Below are positions 19,801-27,231 of a stretch of 55,132 bases of DNA, piece after piece. Under the pieces are notes generated by a model. It did no database searches and was not told the DNA's origin. It saw nothing but the letters and a program-made list of their open reading frames with translations. Position 1 is the stretch's first letter; each line of letters starts with the position of its first letter. Origin of the DNA: Planctomycetaceae bacterium (GTDB taxonomy: Bacteria > Planctomycetota > Planctomycetia > Pirellulales > Pirellulaceae); NCBI GenBank assembly GCA_002726245.1, contig PBSM01000148.1, forward strand, positions 1 to 55,132, written 5' to 3'. The translations under genes and the position numbers were made by a program.

Positions 19801-21366
19801 CAGGCGATTAGCGGCGGCGCTGATAAGAGCGTGCGTCTGTGGAATCTCGCCGATGGCAAAGAGCTGCGAGCCTTTGCTGGTGTTCAGGATGTGGTCACGA
19901 GTGTCGCCGTTACACCCGACGGAGCCACTGTGATTGCGGGAAGCATCGACAAACATGTGCGGACCTGGACGCTGGCGAATGGCCAAGCTGTGAAAGACAT
20001 CGTCCATCCCGTTGCCGTACGAAGCGTGTCGGTCGGCGGAGATGCTACACGAGTGGTGACCGCGAGCGATGACAAGATCGTGCGGTTGTGGGATTTGGCG
20101 AGCGGGTTAGAACTCGAACGATTTGCCGGACACGAAGCGAACGTCGCGAGTGTGTCGCTCGCCGCCGACAACAAGACGATTCTGTCCGGGAGCGCCGATA
20201 AAAGCGGACGGCTTTGGACTGCAGCGGCTGTTCGTGTTGTGCAGGCGGACCCGGCGAAAGTGAACGACCTCGTGCTATCGGCGGATGGAGCCCAGGCGAT
20301 CACAGTCGGTGACGACAAAGTCGCAAAGGTCTGGAACACAACCGATGGAGCCGCAGTCCGGCAAATCGCGGGTGCGCAAGCGAATCTCGTGCGGCTCGCA
20401 ATTCGGCCGGATGGAGTGCAGGTCGCGGGCGCGGACGCACAGGGACGTGTTTATCTTTGGACGTATGCGAACGGGGCGCTTGCACAGACGATTGAAACCG
20501 GCTCGCCCGTGATCGATCTTGCGTTCAGTATCGACAACCAGCGTATCGTGGCTGTCAGCGCGGATAACAAGCTGCGCGTCTATGACGCAACTGCCGCAGA
20601 GATAACGCCGTTGGGCGAACTTGCAAGTCCAACGCCTGTCGCAGCCATTGCCTTTGCTCCCGACAAGACCATCATCACCGGCGGCACTGACAAACAAATC
20701 GCCGTCTGGGCGGATGTATCACCGAACGCAGTCCGATCGCTCGCCGGGCATACTGCGCCGGTCTACGACGTCGCGTTTTCACCCGATGGCAAGCTCGTGG
20801 CTTCCGCGAGCGGCGATCAGACGATTCGTATTTGGGATGCAACGACCGGGGCTCAAGTACGAGCGATCTCAGGCAGCGTGGGGCCGGTCTATGCGATCGA
20901 CTTCAACGCCGATGGCACGCAATTGGTGTCAGGTGGTGCCGACGGTCTCTTGCGGCTCTGGAATGTTGCGAACGGTGAGCAGTTGAAGCAACTGTCAGAA
21001 GGTGAGAAGCCGTCGCCGCTGTTCGGCGTGGCCTTTAGTGCTGATGGCCGATTCGCCGCTGGGGCTGGAGCCGAGAAGGTAATCCGGATCTGGGATGCGA
21101 ATAGCGGCGCTGTCGCGAAGAATCTCGTGGGCCACACCGACGCGGTTTATCAGGTGGCGTTCAATCCACCAGGAACGCGATTGTTGTCGTGTGGACGGGC
21201 GGGGAACCTGACGGTATGGAATATAGGCGATGGCAAGCCGGCCTTTACTGGCAAATCACCGAATGTTCTTTATTCTGGGACTTACGCACGCGATGGCAGT
21301 GCGATCGCAGTCGCCGAAGCGACAGGATCGACGGTGTTCGTCGCTGTGCCGCAAGCTGCTCGGTAA
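16876..21366 (+). CDS. Exported giant WD40-repeat protein, 35 blades
   Basis: A 1496-residue protein with a clear signal peptide (LLRRVLCCAVVFLLLALPLA, cut near AAQQ) and then WD40 blades from residue 32 to the end. Counting by eye gives 35 blades, i.e. five seven-bladed propellers. Blades 5-8 and 11-14 resemble each other, as do blades 18-20 and 26-28, pointing to internal duplication of multi-blade units. No catalytic or heme motif is present. It is the last of the five exported giants and ends just before a strong hairpin terminator. A scaffold or multivalent binding role is inferred. Confidence 0.87.
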   Translation: MSSRLLLRRVLCCAVVFLLLALPLAAQQPPKPLTGHTDAVTSVAYTPDGKIIATSSLDRTIKLWSAATGGELRTLTGHEGQALSLAISADGRSLVSGSRDNTVKLWDVFIPDPIKQTPAHEQPLTEILVTKDGEWLVSGGADNAVKIWQRTDDKLLQDLKAHAAAVTRVDLRADKSQLASADALGRVIIWNPQDGTSLGEIGAHATGVTGVAFHPTAQTLFSTGAAGLLKTWQWPLVSPKSLAGIAGPLSVVGISRDGKLSLTGGEDKVIRVYDSTSGLVVRTLVGLTAGVTALAISNDASLSVAADATGTIRIWSAADGKDLGQLLGHAGPVRSVSIHPQKQQILSAGDDGTLRLWRLPIAATPVAGHTMPVTATAISANGKILATASQDKSVRLSNPTNGAAIRALAGHTQATTSVVIRPDSVQIASGDEAGEIRLWNANGTAEGVLLGHAGAVKGLVYAPQGTTLVSTGADGALRWWQLPIVPPKTLPAAGDVVNAVSLSKDGKLAASASNDKVVRVYDIASGQVTKQLSGLAGAVRSVAFSADASLVAAADDQGAIKIWVMADGANRVTFTGHAGAVLGLAFHPGGQQLASCGADGTVRLWRASLTQAQLDGGEEPVERTFAGHAGVVNDVLFAPNGNWLVTGGADKTIRVWQTADGKQLATLAGSTAAVTSLAISTDAKRLAAGSADKQARTWVLPPAPTGSIAAEKPFVHAVNLQGVGVSADGTRVATACADNFVRVWDVASGRELERFAGHQAAATDVAFAPDNKTLVSSSADKSLRVWTLAASRVVVAAEASVNALAITADGSQLVAASADKLVKTWDFNTGAAKQSLAGSTGELHALAIRKDSTQIAAGGADKQIYLWNVTNGQAAATAEKFETPSVVHSLRYNADGTKVAAGGDKNTRVYDAASKTLLEQVPSEAAVQSVDWLADGLSLAIAEGNVPSLRPLAFQRLLTGHAGAVSSVVFAPNGTQAISGGADKSVRLWNLADGKELRAFAGVQDVVTSVAVTPDGATVIAGSIDKHVRTWTLANGQAVKDIVHPVAVRSVSVGGDATRVVTASDDKIVRLWDLASGLELERFAGHEANVASVSLAADNKTILSGSADKSGRLWTAAAVRVVQADPAKVNDLVLSADGAQAITVGDDKVAKVWNTTDGAAVRQIAGAQANLVRLAIRPDGVQVAGADAQGRVYLWTYANGALAQTIETGSPVIDLAFSIDNQRIVAVSADNKLRVYDATAAEITPLGELASPTPVAAIAFAPDKTIITGGTDKQIAVWADVSPNAVRSLAGHTAPVYDVAFSPDGKLVASASGDQTIRIWDATTGAQVRAISGSVGPVYAIDFNADGTQLVSGGADGLLRLWNVANGEQLKQLSEGEKPSPLFGVAFSADGRFAAGAGAEKVIRIWDANSGAVAKNLVGHTDAVYQVAFNPPGTRLLSCGRAGNLTVWNIGDGKPAFTGKSPNVLYSGTYARDGSAIAVAEATGSTVFVAVPQAAR

Positions 21367-21391
21367 AGTCCGCCGTTAAGCATCAACAAGA

Positions 21392-21417
21392 AACGCCCTG
21401 CCGGTTGGCAGGGCGTT
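21392..21417. terminator. Bidirectional hairpin between convergent genes
   Basis: A perfect 11-base stem, AACGCCCTGCC / GGCAGGGCGTT, with a GGTT loop lies between the convergent ends of the 35-blade WD40 gene (21366) and the DUF1501 gene (21440). It lacks a long T-run on either side, but the stem is strong and well placed to stop transcription from both directions. Confidence 0.8.
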
Positions 21418-21439
21418 GTGCTTGATTTGTAGTCGGTGT

Positions 21440-22744
21440 TTACACTAGCTCTTCGATCGGGCGGCCCTCTTCGACCATGTAGACTGGGCGGCCAGCTTGG
21501 TTGACGAACTGAACGCGCCGCTCGATGCCGAGCACATGGAAGACCGTGGCCATCAAGTCCTGCGGGCGAATCGGTTTGGTCTTGGGAACGTCAACCTTCT
21601 CGGCGGATTCACCAACCGTCTGACCCATCTGCAACCCACCGCCAGCCATGGCGAGTGTGGTCAGCGGAGCCCAGTGGTCACGGCCTGCGTTGCCGTTGAT
21701 CTTCGGAGTGCGCCCGAATTCGCCAGTCACAACGAACAGGATATCCTTATCGACGCCGCGCTGGCTCATGTCTTCGACAAGAGCTGCGACAGCTTGATCG
21801 ACGTTCGGAGCCCGTCCGTCAAGGCTCGTCTTGATGTTGCCGTGCATGTCCCAGCCGCCATATTGAACGGTGACGAACCCGCAACCGGCTTCGCACAAGC
21901 GGCGAGCTTGCAACAGTTGCTGTCCCAAACCAGGTCCGTAACGATCGATGACACGCGGATCTTCGTACTTCAGATCAAACGCCTGTTGCGACTTGCTGAG
22001 CACAAGCTCGAAAGCTTGCTGCTCGAAGGCGTCTAAACCGTCCATCAACTTGCTGCGATCAACTTCACGATTTACGGTGTCGATCCCTTTCAGCAAGTCA
22101 CGCCGCTTGTCGAGCCGCAGCTTATCAACAACCAGCGACATATTGCGCTTGGCTTGGCCATTTGGATCAAACGGCGAATAAGCTGCGCCGAGGAAGGCCG
22201 GGCCATCGCTGCTGATACCGTTCAAGCGAACGTAGGTCGGGATACCGGTCCGTAGGTTGTTGGCGCCCCGGTATCGCGAGACAATCGACCCGATCGACGG
22301 TCGCGTGGGCAGCCCGCCCTGGTCCGACAGCAGATTGTTGTAACCGGTCATGACAAAGTGCGTGCCGCCTCCATGTCCGCTGTTCGTGTGCGCGAATGAA
22401 CGAACGAACGCCATTTTGTCGGCGACCTGAGCCATCTTCTCGAAGTGACCACCCAGCGTGACGCCGGGGATGTTTGTCTTCACTTCGCCGGTCACACTGC
22501 GGTACTCGGCGGGAGCTGTCATCTTGGGGTCGAACGTTTCGACGTGTGTGGGACCACCACCCAGCCACAACCAAATCACGGAAGTGTCTTTGACTTTCGC
22601 ACCAGCCGCTGCAGCTTCTGTTCGCGCACGAAGGAGTGCAGGCAGAGTTAACGAACCGAGCCCGAGAGATCCAACTTTCAAAAAGTCACGACGCGAAGTC
22701 CCTTCGCAATTCCGTGACGACTTGCCAGCAAGGAAGTTCAACAT
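21440..22744 (-). CDS. DUF1501 family protein with Tat leader
   Basis: A 434-residue protein with a twin-arginine leader (SRRDFLKVGSLGLGSLTLPA, residues 17-36), then the DUF1501 core: IWLWLGGGPTHVETFDPK near the start, GHGGGTHF, and the C-terminal GEFGRTPKINGNAGRDHW block. DUF1501 has an alkaline-phosphatase/sulfatase-like fold, and the conserved Asp/His residues suggest a metal site, but its activity is unproven. It is convergent to the five-gene WD40/cytochrome block, whose DUF1549/DUF1553 member is the usual genomic partner of DUF1501, so the two may work together. Confidence 0.87.
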   Translation of the reverse strand: MLNFLAGKSSRNCEGTSRRDFLKVGSLGLGSLTLPALLRARTEAAAAGAKVKDTSVIWLWLGGGPTHVETFDPKMTAPAEYRSVTGEVKTNIPGVTLGGHFEKMAQVADKMAFVRSFAHTNSGHGGGTHFVMTGYNNLLSDQGGLPTRPSIGSIVSRYRGANNLRTGIPTYVRLNGISSDGPAFLGAAYSPFDPNGQAKRNMSLVVDKLRLDKRRDLLKGIDTVNREVDRSKLMDGLDAFEQQAFELVLSKSQQAFDLKYEDPRVIDRYGPGLGQQLLQARRLCEAGCGFVTVQYGGWDMHGNIKTSLDGRAPNVDQAVAALVEDMSQRGVDKDILFVVTGEFGRTPKINGNAGRDHWAPLTTLAMAGGGLQMGQTVGESAEKVDVPKTKPIRPQDLMATVFHVLGIERRVQFVNQAGRPVYMVEEGRPIEELV

Positions 22745-22967
22745 GGTTTTAACTCCAAACCAAGGTGGCGGTGCGGCGTCTCGGACCGTAACGCATCAAG
22801 TTTCATCGATTTGAGTATTCTATCGGGATTCAAGTGGCTCATGCAAGAGATTCAGGAGAAACTTCCCGTGTGAAGGTGGGGAGATTGGCTAGTTTCGCGT
22901 GCTTACGTGGGGAATATGGAACGATCTGACAAGCTGCGGCAGTAAAAGATGGGCGGGGCCTGGGTGG

Positions 22968-23768
22968 TTAAGTAGGCGGCACCCCTAGCGATTTACCGCC
23001 ATCGATCGCAATGCAAGTGCCTGTCACCATCAGGGAGGCATCGCTGACTAGATACAGAATCGCCTCCGCCACTTCGCGTGGGGAGATCATTCGTTCGGCG
23101 GCGCGAGCCAGCGGACTGGCTTGAATGAACTGTTTCACAGTCGTCTCGCGATCATCGGCCCGGTCTAGATCGGCGTTCATCATGCGTGTATCACCGACGG
23201 GGCCGGGACAGACTGCATTGACTCGGATTCGGTCGGGGCCATGACACAAGCCGAGGCTCTTCGTTAGCGCGACAAGCGCACCCTTGCTGATCGAATAAAC
23301 AGGGTCATGGGCTCGCGGCAGCAGACCGGCGTTGCTCGCCATGTTGACGATCGCTCCACCGCCGCGTTGTTTCATGTGTGGAATGGCGTGCTTGCAAGCG
23401 AGGAAGGCACCTTTGAGATTCGTGTCGATGCACGCGTCCCAATCGGCTTCGGTGACGTCCGTGATCTGCTTCACCATGCCGATACCTGCGTTGTTGACGA
23501 GGATGTCGAGCTGACCGCCTTCACTCACCGCCGTGTTGATCAGTTTCTCCACGTCCGCTTCGACTCGGACATCGCACTTCAGCTCGGTGATGCCCAATCG
23601 GGTGGACTCCGTGGCGGTCGAATCGACCGGATCGAAGTCGCCGACGAAGACGCGAGCACCATGCTCGGCTAAGAGTATCGCTGTCGCGCGGCCGATTCCC
23701 GAGGCTCCGCCCGTGACGACTGCGACGCGGTTGGTAAGTGTTGGTTGAGGTTGAGTTGTATCAGGCAC
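22968..23768 (-). CDS. SDR family oxidoreductase
   Basis: A 266-residue classical short-chain dehydrogenase/reductase. It shows the Rossmann loop TGGASGIG at residues 19-26, NNAG in the middle, the active-site YSISK (Tyr/Lys) and the PGPV segment after it. An acidic residue after beta-strand 2 (GDFDP) suggests preference for NAD. There is no signal peptide. It lies downstream of the LysR and aquaporin genes on the same strand. The substrate is unknown. Confidence 0.9.
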   Translation of the reverse strand: MPDTTQPQPTLTNRVAVVTGGASGIGRATAILLAEHGARVFVGDFDPVDSTATESTRLGITELKCDVRVEADVEKLINTAVSEGGQLDILVNNAGIGMVKQITDVTEADWDACIDTNLKGAFLACKHAIPHMKQRGGGAIVNMASNAGLLPRAHDPVYSISKGALVALTKSLGLCHGPDRIRVNAVCPGPVGDTRMMNADLDRADDRETTVKQFIQASPLARAAERMISPREVAEAILYLVSDASLMVTGTCIAIDGGKSLGVPPT

Positions 23769-23837
23769 AGGCTAATCTCAGTTGGTGGTGACGAGAGTTG
23801 ATTCATCGGTAGGCGAGGGAGCTCGCCGCGATGCGGG

Positions 23838-24584
23838 TTAGGCAGTACTGAGGCAAGATGCCTCAGTCACGTTAAGGCTTGCCGCAAACTGCGGTCGCTC
23901 CCGAGCAACAATCTTCCGGCCGCACACAGCGGCAGCCCAGCACAGCTCCGCTTGCTCCGACCGTCGGGGCAACGACGTACAGGAGCAAGACGAGATGCCA
24001 GGGGAGGTTGTTCTGTAGCGAGACGATTGCCGGGCCGAGCGACCGGCCGGGTTTAGCGAAGCCCCGCTAATTGGGCCTGCGATCAAAGCAGCCAGTAGCA
24101 CGAGTGCTCCGACCGCGACTCCAGCCATGACGCCCTTTTCCTTCGCGCCGGTCGAGACGCCGAGGATGACGAACATCAGCAAAAACGTGAAGCATACTTC
24201 GGCGACAAACGCTTGGGCGATGCCGACGTCGGTGCCAGGGAGCGTCGCTCCGAGCACCGTATCTTGCGGAAACATGACGCGAACGAGAACACTTGCCAGA
24301 ACGGCACCGATGAGTTGGCTGGCGATGTACGGACCGACCTCGTTGCCGGGGAAACGTCTGGCCACCCAGAATGCGATCGTGACGGCCGGATTGATGTGCG
24401 CTCCAGAGACATCTCCGATGGCGTAGATCATCGTCATGACCACCAAGCCGAACGCGATGGCGATTCCGAGATGAGACACCACGCCGTCGAACTCGTTGTT
24501 GACGACGATCGCGAGCGTGCCGATGAAGACTAGCGATAGCGTGCCGAGCATCTCGGAGGTGCAGCGTTGTCTGAGCGATTGCAT
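23838..24584 (-). CDS. MIP family channel (aquaporin), frameshifted near the second NPA motif
   Basis: A membrane channel of the aquaporin/glycerol-facilitator family with the first signature SGAHINPAV and the second SGASLNPA. In the called frame the sequence after the second NPA becomes unrelated, hydrophilic protein. Adding one base near 24042-24048 restores RSLGPAIVSL and the last transmembrane helix, ending at a stop at 23872-23874 (237 residues, normal family length). The restored end is cysteine-rich (GCRCVRPEDCCSGATAVCG). So this is either a recent one-base deletion or a sequence error. It starts 18 bases after the LysR gene ends, so they may be cotranscribed. Confidence 0.8.
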   Translation of the reverse strand: MQSLRQRCTSEMLGTLSLVFIGTLAIVVNNEFDGVVSHLGIAIAFGLVVMTMIYAIGDVSGAHINPAVTIAFWVARRFPGNEVGPYIASQLIGAVLASVLVRVMFPQDTVLGATLPGTDVGIAQAFVAEVCFTFLLMFVILGVSTGAKEKGVMAGVAVGALVLLAALIAGPISGASLNPAGRSARQSSRYRTTSPGISSCSCTSLPRRSEQAELCWAAAVCGRKIVARERPQFAASLNVTEASCLSTA

Positions 24585-24602
24585 CGCGACTCGAGTCCTT
24601 CT

Positions 24603-25511
24603 TTACGAAGTGCAGTTCGACTTACATCGGCCGATTACGAACTCGACAAATGCGCGGGTCGCCGGGCAGTAAAGGCTGTCCGGCCGGTGGATCAAGAACA
24701 GCTGTCTTGTCGGCCGGATGCCGCGTACATCGACTCGCTGCAGCACTCCGCTTCCCAGGTCGCTGGCCGCGCTGAGCGATGACAAGAAGGCGACACCGAC
24801 GTCTTCGCGAACGGCCGCTCGGATCGCGTCGTTGGAGTTCATTTCCATCACGACATTGAGTTGATCGAACGAAATGTCCTGCTCGCGGAGCGATTCCTCG
24901 ACGCACTGCCGGCTGCCTGAACCGGGCTCGCGCATGATGAGCTTCTGTTTCAGCAAGCTCTGCGGAGTGATGTACCTCTTCTTCGCGAATTCATGCTCCG
25001 GCCGAACGACGAGTATCAGTTCGTCGGTCGCGACCGGCACGACAACAACCCGCAAAGCCTTGGGTTCTTCGCCGACGAGACCGATGTCGGCATCCGCGTC
25101 CATGACGGCCTTTGTCGCCAGGCGACTATCCGTGATGTGCACGGTTTCTCTGACGTCGGGGAACTGCTCGCGAAACTCAGCCAACATCCGCGGCAGCAGA
25201 TGTTCCGCGGGAATCGTGCTGGTGGCAATGCGAATGCGGCCTTCAATGTGCGTTTCGATACCGGCGACAGCAGCCTGAGCTTCTTCGACGAGGGCGATGA
25301 TCCGTCTCGCGTAATCGTTCAGCCGGCGTCCGGCCTCCGTAAGCGATACCGCCCGCCCAGTGCGATCGAATAGCGTCGTCGTCAATTCCTGCTCCAGAGC
25401 CGCAACATGCTGGCTAACCGCAGCCTGGGTGATATTCAGCGATTCAGCCGCACGCGTAAAGCTGTTTTCAGACGCCGCGGCAACGAACGTACGAAGGTGC
25501 TTCACTTCCAT
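24603..25511 (-). CDS. LysR family transcriptional regulator
   Basis: A 302-residue LysR-type regulator. The N-terminal winged helix-turn-helix is typical (HLRTFVAAASENSFTRAAES, then ITQAAVSQHVAALE, residues about 5-45), followed by the linker helix and a two-lobed effector-binding domain. It sits upstream of the aquaporin and SDR genes on the same strand with an 18-base gap, so it may control them or itself. The effector cannot be inferred. Confidence 0.92.
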   Translation of the reverse strand: MEVKHLRTFVAAASENSFTRAAESLNITQAAVSQHVAALEQELTTTLFDRTGRAVSLTEAGRRLNDYARRIIALVEEAQAAVAGIETHIEGRIRIATSTIPAEHLLPRMLAEFREQFPDVRETVHITDSRLATKAVMDADADIGLVGEEPKALRVVVVPVATDELILVVRPEHEFAKKRYITPQSLLKQKLIMREPGSGSRQCVEESLREQDISFDQLNVVMEMNSNDAIRAAVREDVGVAFLSSLSAASDLGSGVLQRVDVRGIRPTRQLFLIHRPDSLYCPATRAFVEFVIGRCKSNCTS

Positions 25512-25529
25512 TCGGTGAGTTATATCACA

Positions 25530-25620
25530 GTAGGTCTCGTTCGCCGAACGTGACCTGACGAAGCCGCAACGCGCGGTTTGGGACGACGAATCGTCCCGAG
25601 GTCACGCTCGGCGCGCGAGA
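25530..25620. repeat. Family C palindromes (GTAGGTCTCGTTCGCCGAACG)
   Basis: A palindromic GGTCTCGTTCG/CGAACGTGACC unit at 25530-25554, a small GGACGA/TCGTCC hairpin near 25581-25596, and an inverted AGGTCACGCTCGGCG unit from 25599. The group occupies the divergent gap between the lysR and transglutaminase genes. Related copies are at 27072-27227. Confidence 0.7.
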
Positions 25621-25680
25621 CGCACTTGCTTCGCCAGTCATTCACAGAGTATTATGACTATCGGTTATCAATAAGGATCT

Positions 25681-26685
25681 GTGATGGAGGCGCAGCGGAT
25701 GAGTCAGGGATACCGTGTGGTGGTTGCGGCGTTGCTGTTGATCGCGACTGGCGGAGCGGGAGTGTCGGTCGCTGATGAAGCCAAGTCGAGGGCCTTCCAC
25801 TTGAACTACGGCGCGACCTTGAAGCGTCTTCCGAAGCACGGAAAGATCCGTGTCTGGCTGCCTGTTCCACAGACGAACGAATATCAGCATGTCGAACGTT
25901 TTGGGACCACGGTGCCCGCTGAAACAAGGCTTACGACTGAGCCGAAGTATGGCAATAAGATTCTCTACTTTGAGCAAGACGGATCCGACTCAGGCGCGAT
26001 TGACTTTCAAGCGGCCTATCGGATTACGCGACACGAAGTTCGAGGCGTTAGCGGTACCGACCGTCCGCGGATCTCGCTGACCGAGGCAGAGCGGTCGCGT
26101 TTCCTAGCCCCGAACGTGCGCGTTCCCGTGGACGGCAAGCCGGTCGAGTTGCTGAGCGAGATCGCGTTCGGCGGCGATACATTTGCGGTCGGGCGGGTAC
26201 TTTACGACCGCGTTGATCAACACGTGCGTTATGACAAGTCCAAACCGGGCTATGGGAATGGCGACGTGCTGTGGGTTTGTGACAGTCGGTTTGGCAACTG
26301 CACGGACTTTCACAGCCTGTTCATTTCGCTGGCTCGCTCGAAAGGCATCCCGGCGCGTTTCGAGATAGGCTTCCCGTTACCGCGCGAACGCGGCGAAGGC
26401 AGCATCAGCGGATATCATTGTTGGGCGTCGTTCTTCACAAACGATCAAGGATGGGTGCCGGTCGATATTTCGGAAGCGGACAAGCATCCCGAGATGAAGG
26501 ATTACTACTTCGGGAACTTGACCGAGAATCGAGTCACCTTCACCACCGGGCGCGACATCGATCTTGTACCACAACAGGCCGGCGCGCCTCTGAACTACTT
26601 CGTCTATCCGTACGTCGAAGTCGCCGGCAAGCCTCTACCGCAAGATCAGATCAGGCTGGCGTTTTCGTACGACGATGCAGAATAA
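25681..26685 (+). CDS. Exported transglutaminase-like (cysteine protease fold) protein
   Basis: A 334-residue protein with a signal peptide (VVVAALLLIATGGAGVSVAD) and a transglutaminase-like core. The probable catalytic triad is Cys207 in GNCTDFHSLF, His246 in GYHCWA and Asp262 in PVDISEAD. Members of this superfamily act as peptidases, amidases or crosslinkers; which one applies here is open. GTG at 25681, with AAGGA just upstream, and the ATG directly after it are both usable starts. A later ATG at 25699 is less well placed. Confidence 0.85.
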   Translation: MMEAQRMSQGYRVVVAALLLIATGGAGVSVADEAKSRAFHLNYGATLKRLPKHGKIRVWLPVPQTNEYQHVERFGTTVPAETRLTTEPKYGNKILYFEQDGSDSGAIDFQAAYRITRHEVRGVSGTDRPRISLTEAERSRFLAPNVRVPVDGKPVELLSEIAFGGDTFAVGRVLYDRVDQHVRYDKSKPGYGNGDVLWVCDSRFGNCTDFHSLFISLARSKGIPARFEIGFPLPRERGEGSISGYHCWASFFTNDQGWVPVDISEADKHPEMKDYYFGNLTENRVTFTTGRDIDLVPQQAGAPLNYFVYPYVEVAGKPLPQDQIRLAFSYDDAE

Positions 26686-26821
26686 GTTGCTTTTGACGGC
26701 GAAAACAGCGACAATCTGCTCATCCTCGGAATTCTTGTCCTAGGCTTGTACAGGCGGATGGGTGCCGTTGACATCCGTTTCCCCTCAGTGCAGCAGATTT
26801 CGAGTGACAGGCCGGAATGCA

Positions 26822-27028
26822 ATGAACGAGATACAAGAACTGCGAGATGCGAGCCGCCGGATTCGCAAAGCACTTTGCATCCAGGTTGGCGAACAGGCGA
26901 GAAATGACCTTGCCGAGTTGATCGACTCGCTGATCGATCGCGTTCAGCAACTGGAACGCACGAAAGTCGATGTGATGCCAATCGTACCGACGGCCGCACC
27001 TTCATCTGGCATGCACACGGTTCGGTAG
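26822..27028 (+). CDS. Small hypothetical protein
   Basis: A 68-residue protein, mostly helical (MNEIQELRDASRRIRKAL... LIDSLIDRVQQLERTK), with no signal peptide and no recognised domain. An upstream in-frame start at 26762 exists, but the sequence from the ATG at 26822 looks more protein-like and has a GGCCGGAA stretch nearby. It is alone between the transglutaminase gene and the palindromes before kdsB. It may be a small coiled-coil protein or a spurious reading frame. Confidence 0.45.
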   Translation: MNEIQELRDASRRIRKALCIQVGEQARNDLAELIDSLIDRVQQLERTKVDVMPIVPTAAPSSGMHTVR

Positions 27029-27071
27029 CCGCCCTCGTCAGGCAACGGCTGTTTCGTTAAGGTGCCCAGTA

Positions 27072-27227
27072 GGTCACGCTCGCCGAGCGTGACCTTTGTG
27101 TGCAAGCGTGCCTTTGTGTGCAAGTGTGCGAGCGTGACCCCTGAGTGCCGAGTCGCGATCGCTTCAAAGTCATCCTCGCTTTAGAGCTATCTTCGCTTCC
27201 AGATCACGTTCGGCGAACGTGACCTAC
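27072..27227. repeat. Family C palindromes and short direct repeats before kdsB
   Basis: A near-perfect palindrome GGTCACGCTCG/CGAGCGTGACC (27072-27094) is followed by two direct copies of CTTTGTGTGCAAG (27094-27128) and a second palindrome GATCACGTTCGGCGAACGTGACC ending at 27227. The last copy stops five bases before the kdsB start codon, so it must overlap the ribosome-binding region. Confidence 0.75.
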
Positions 27228-27231
27228 CGAC

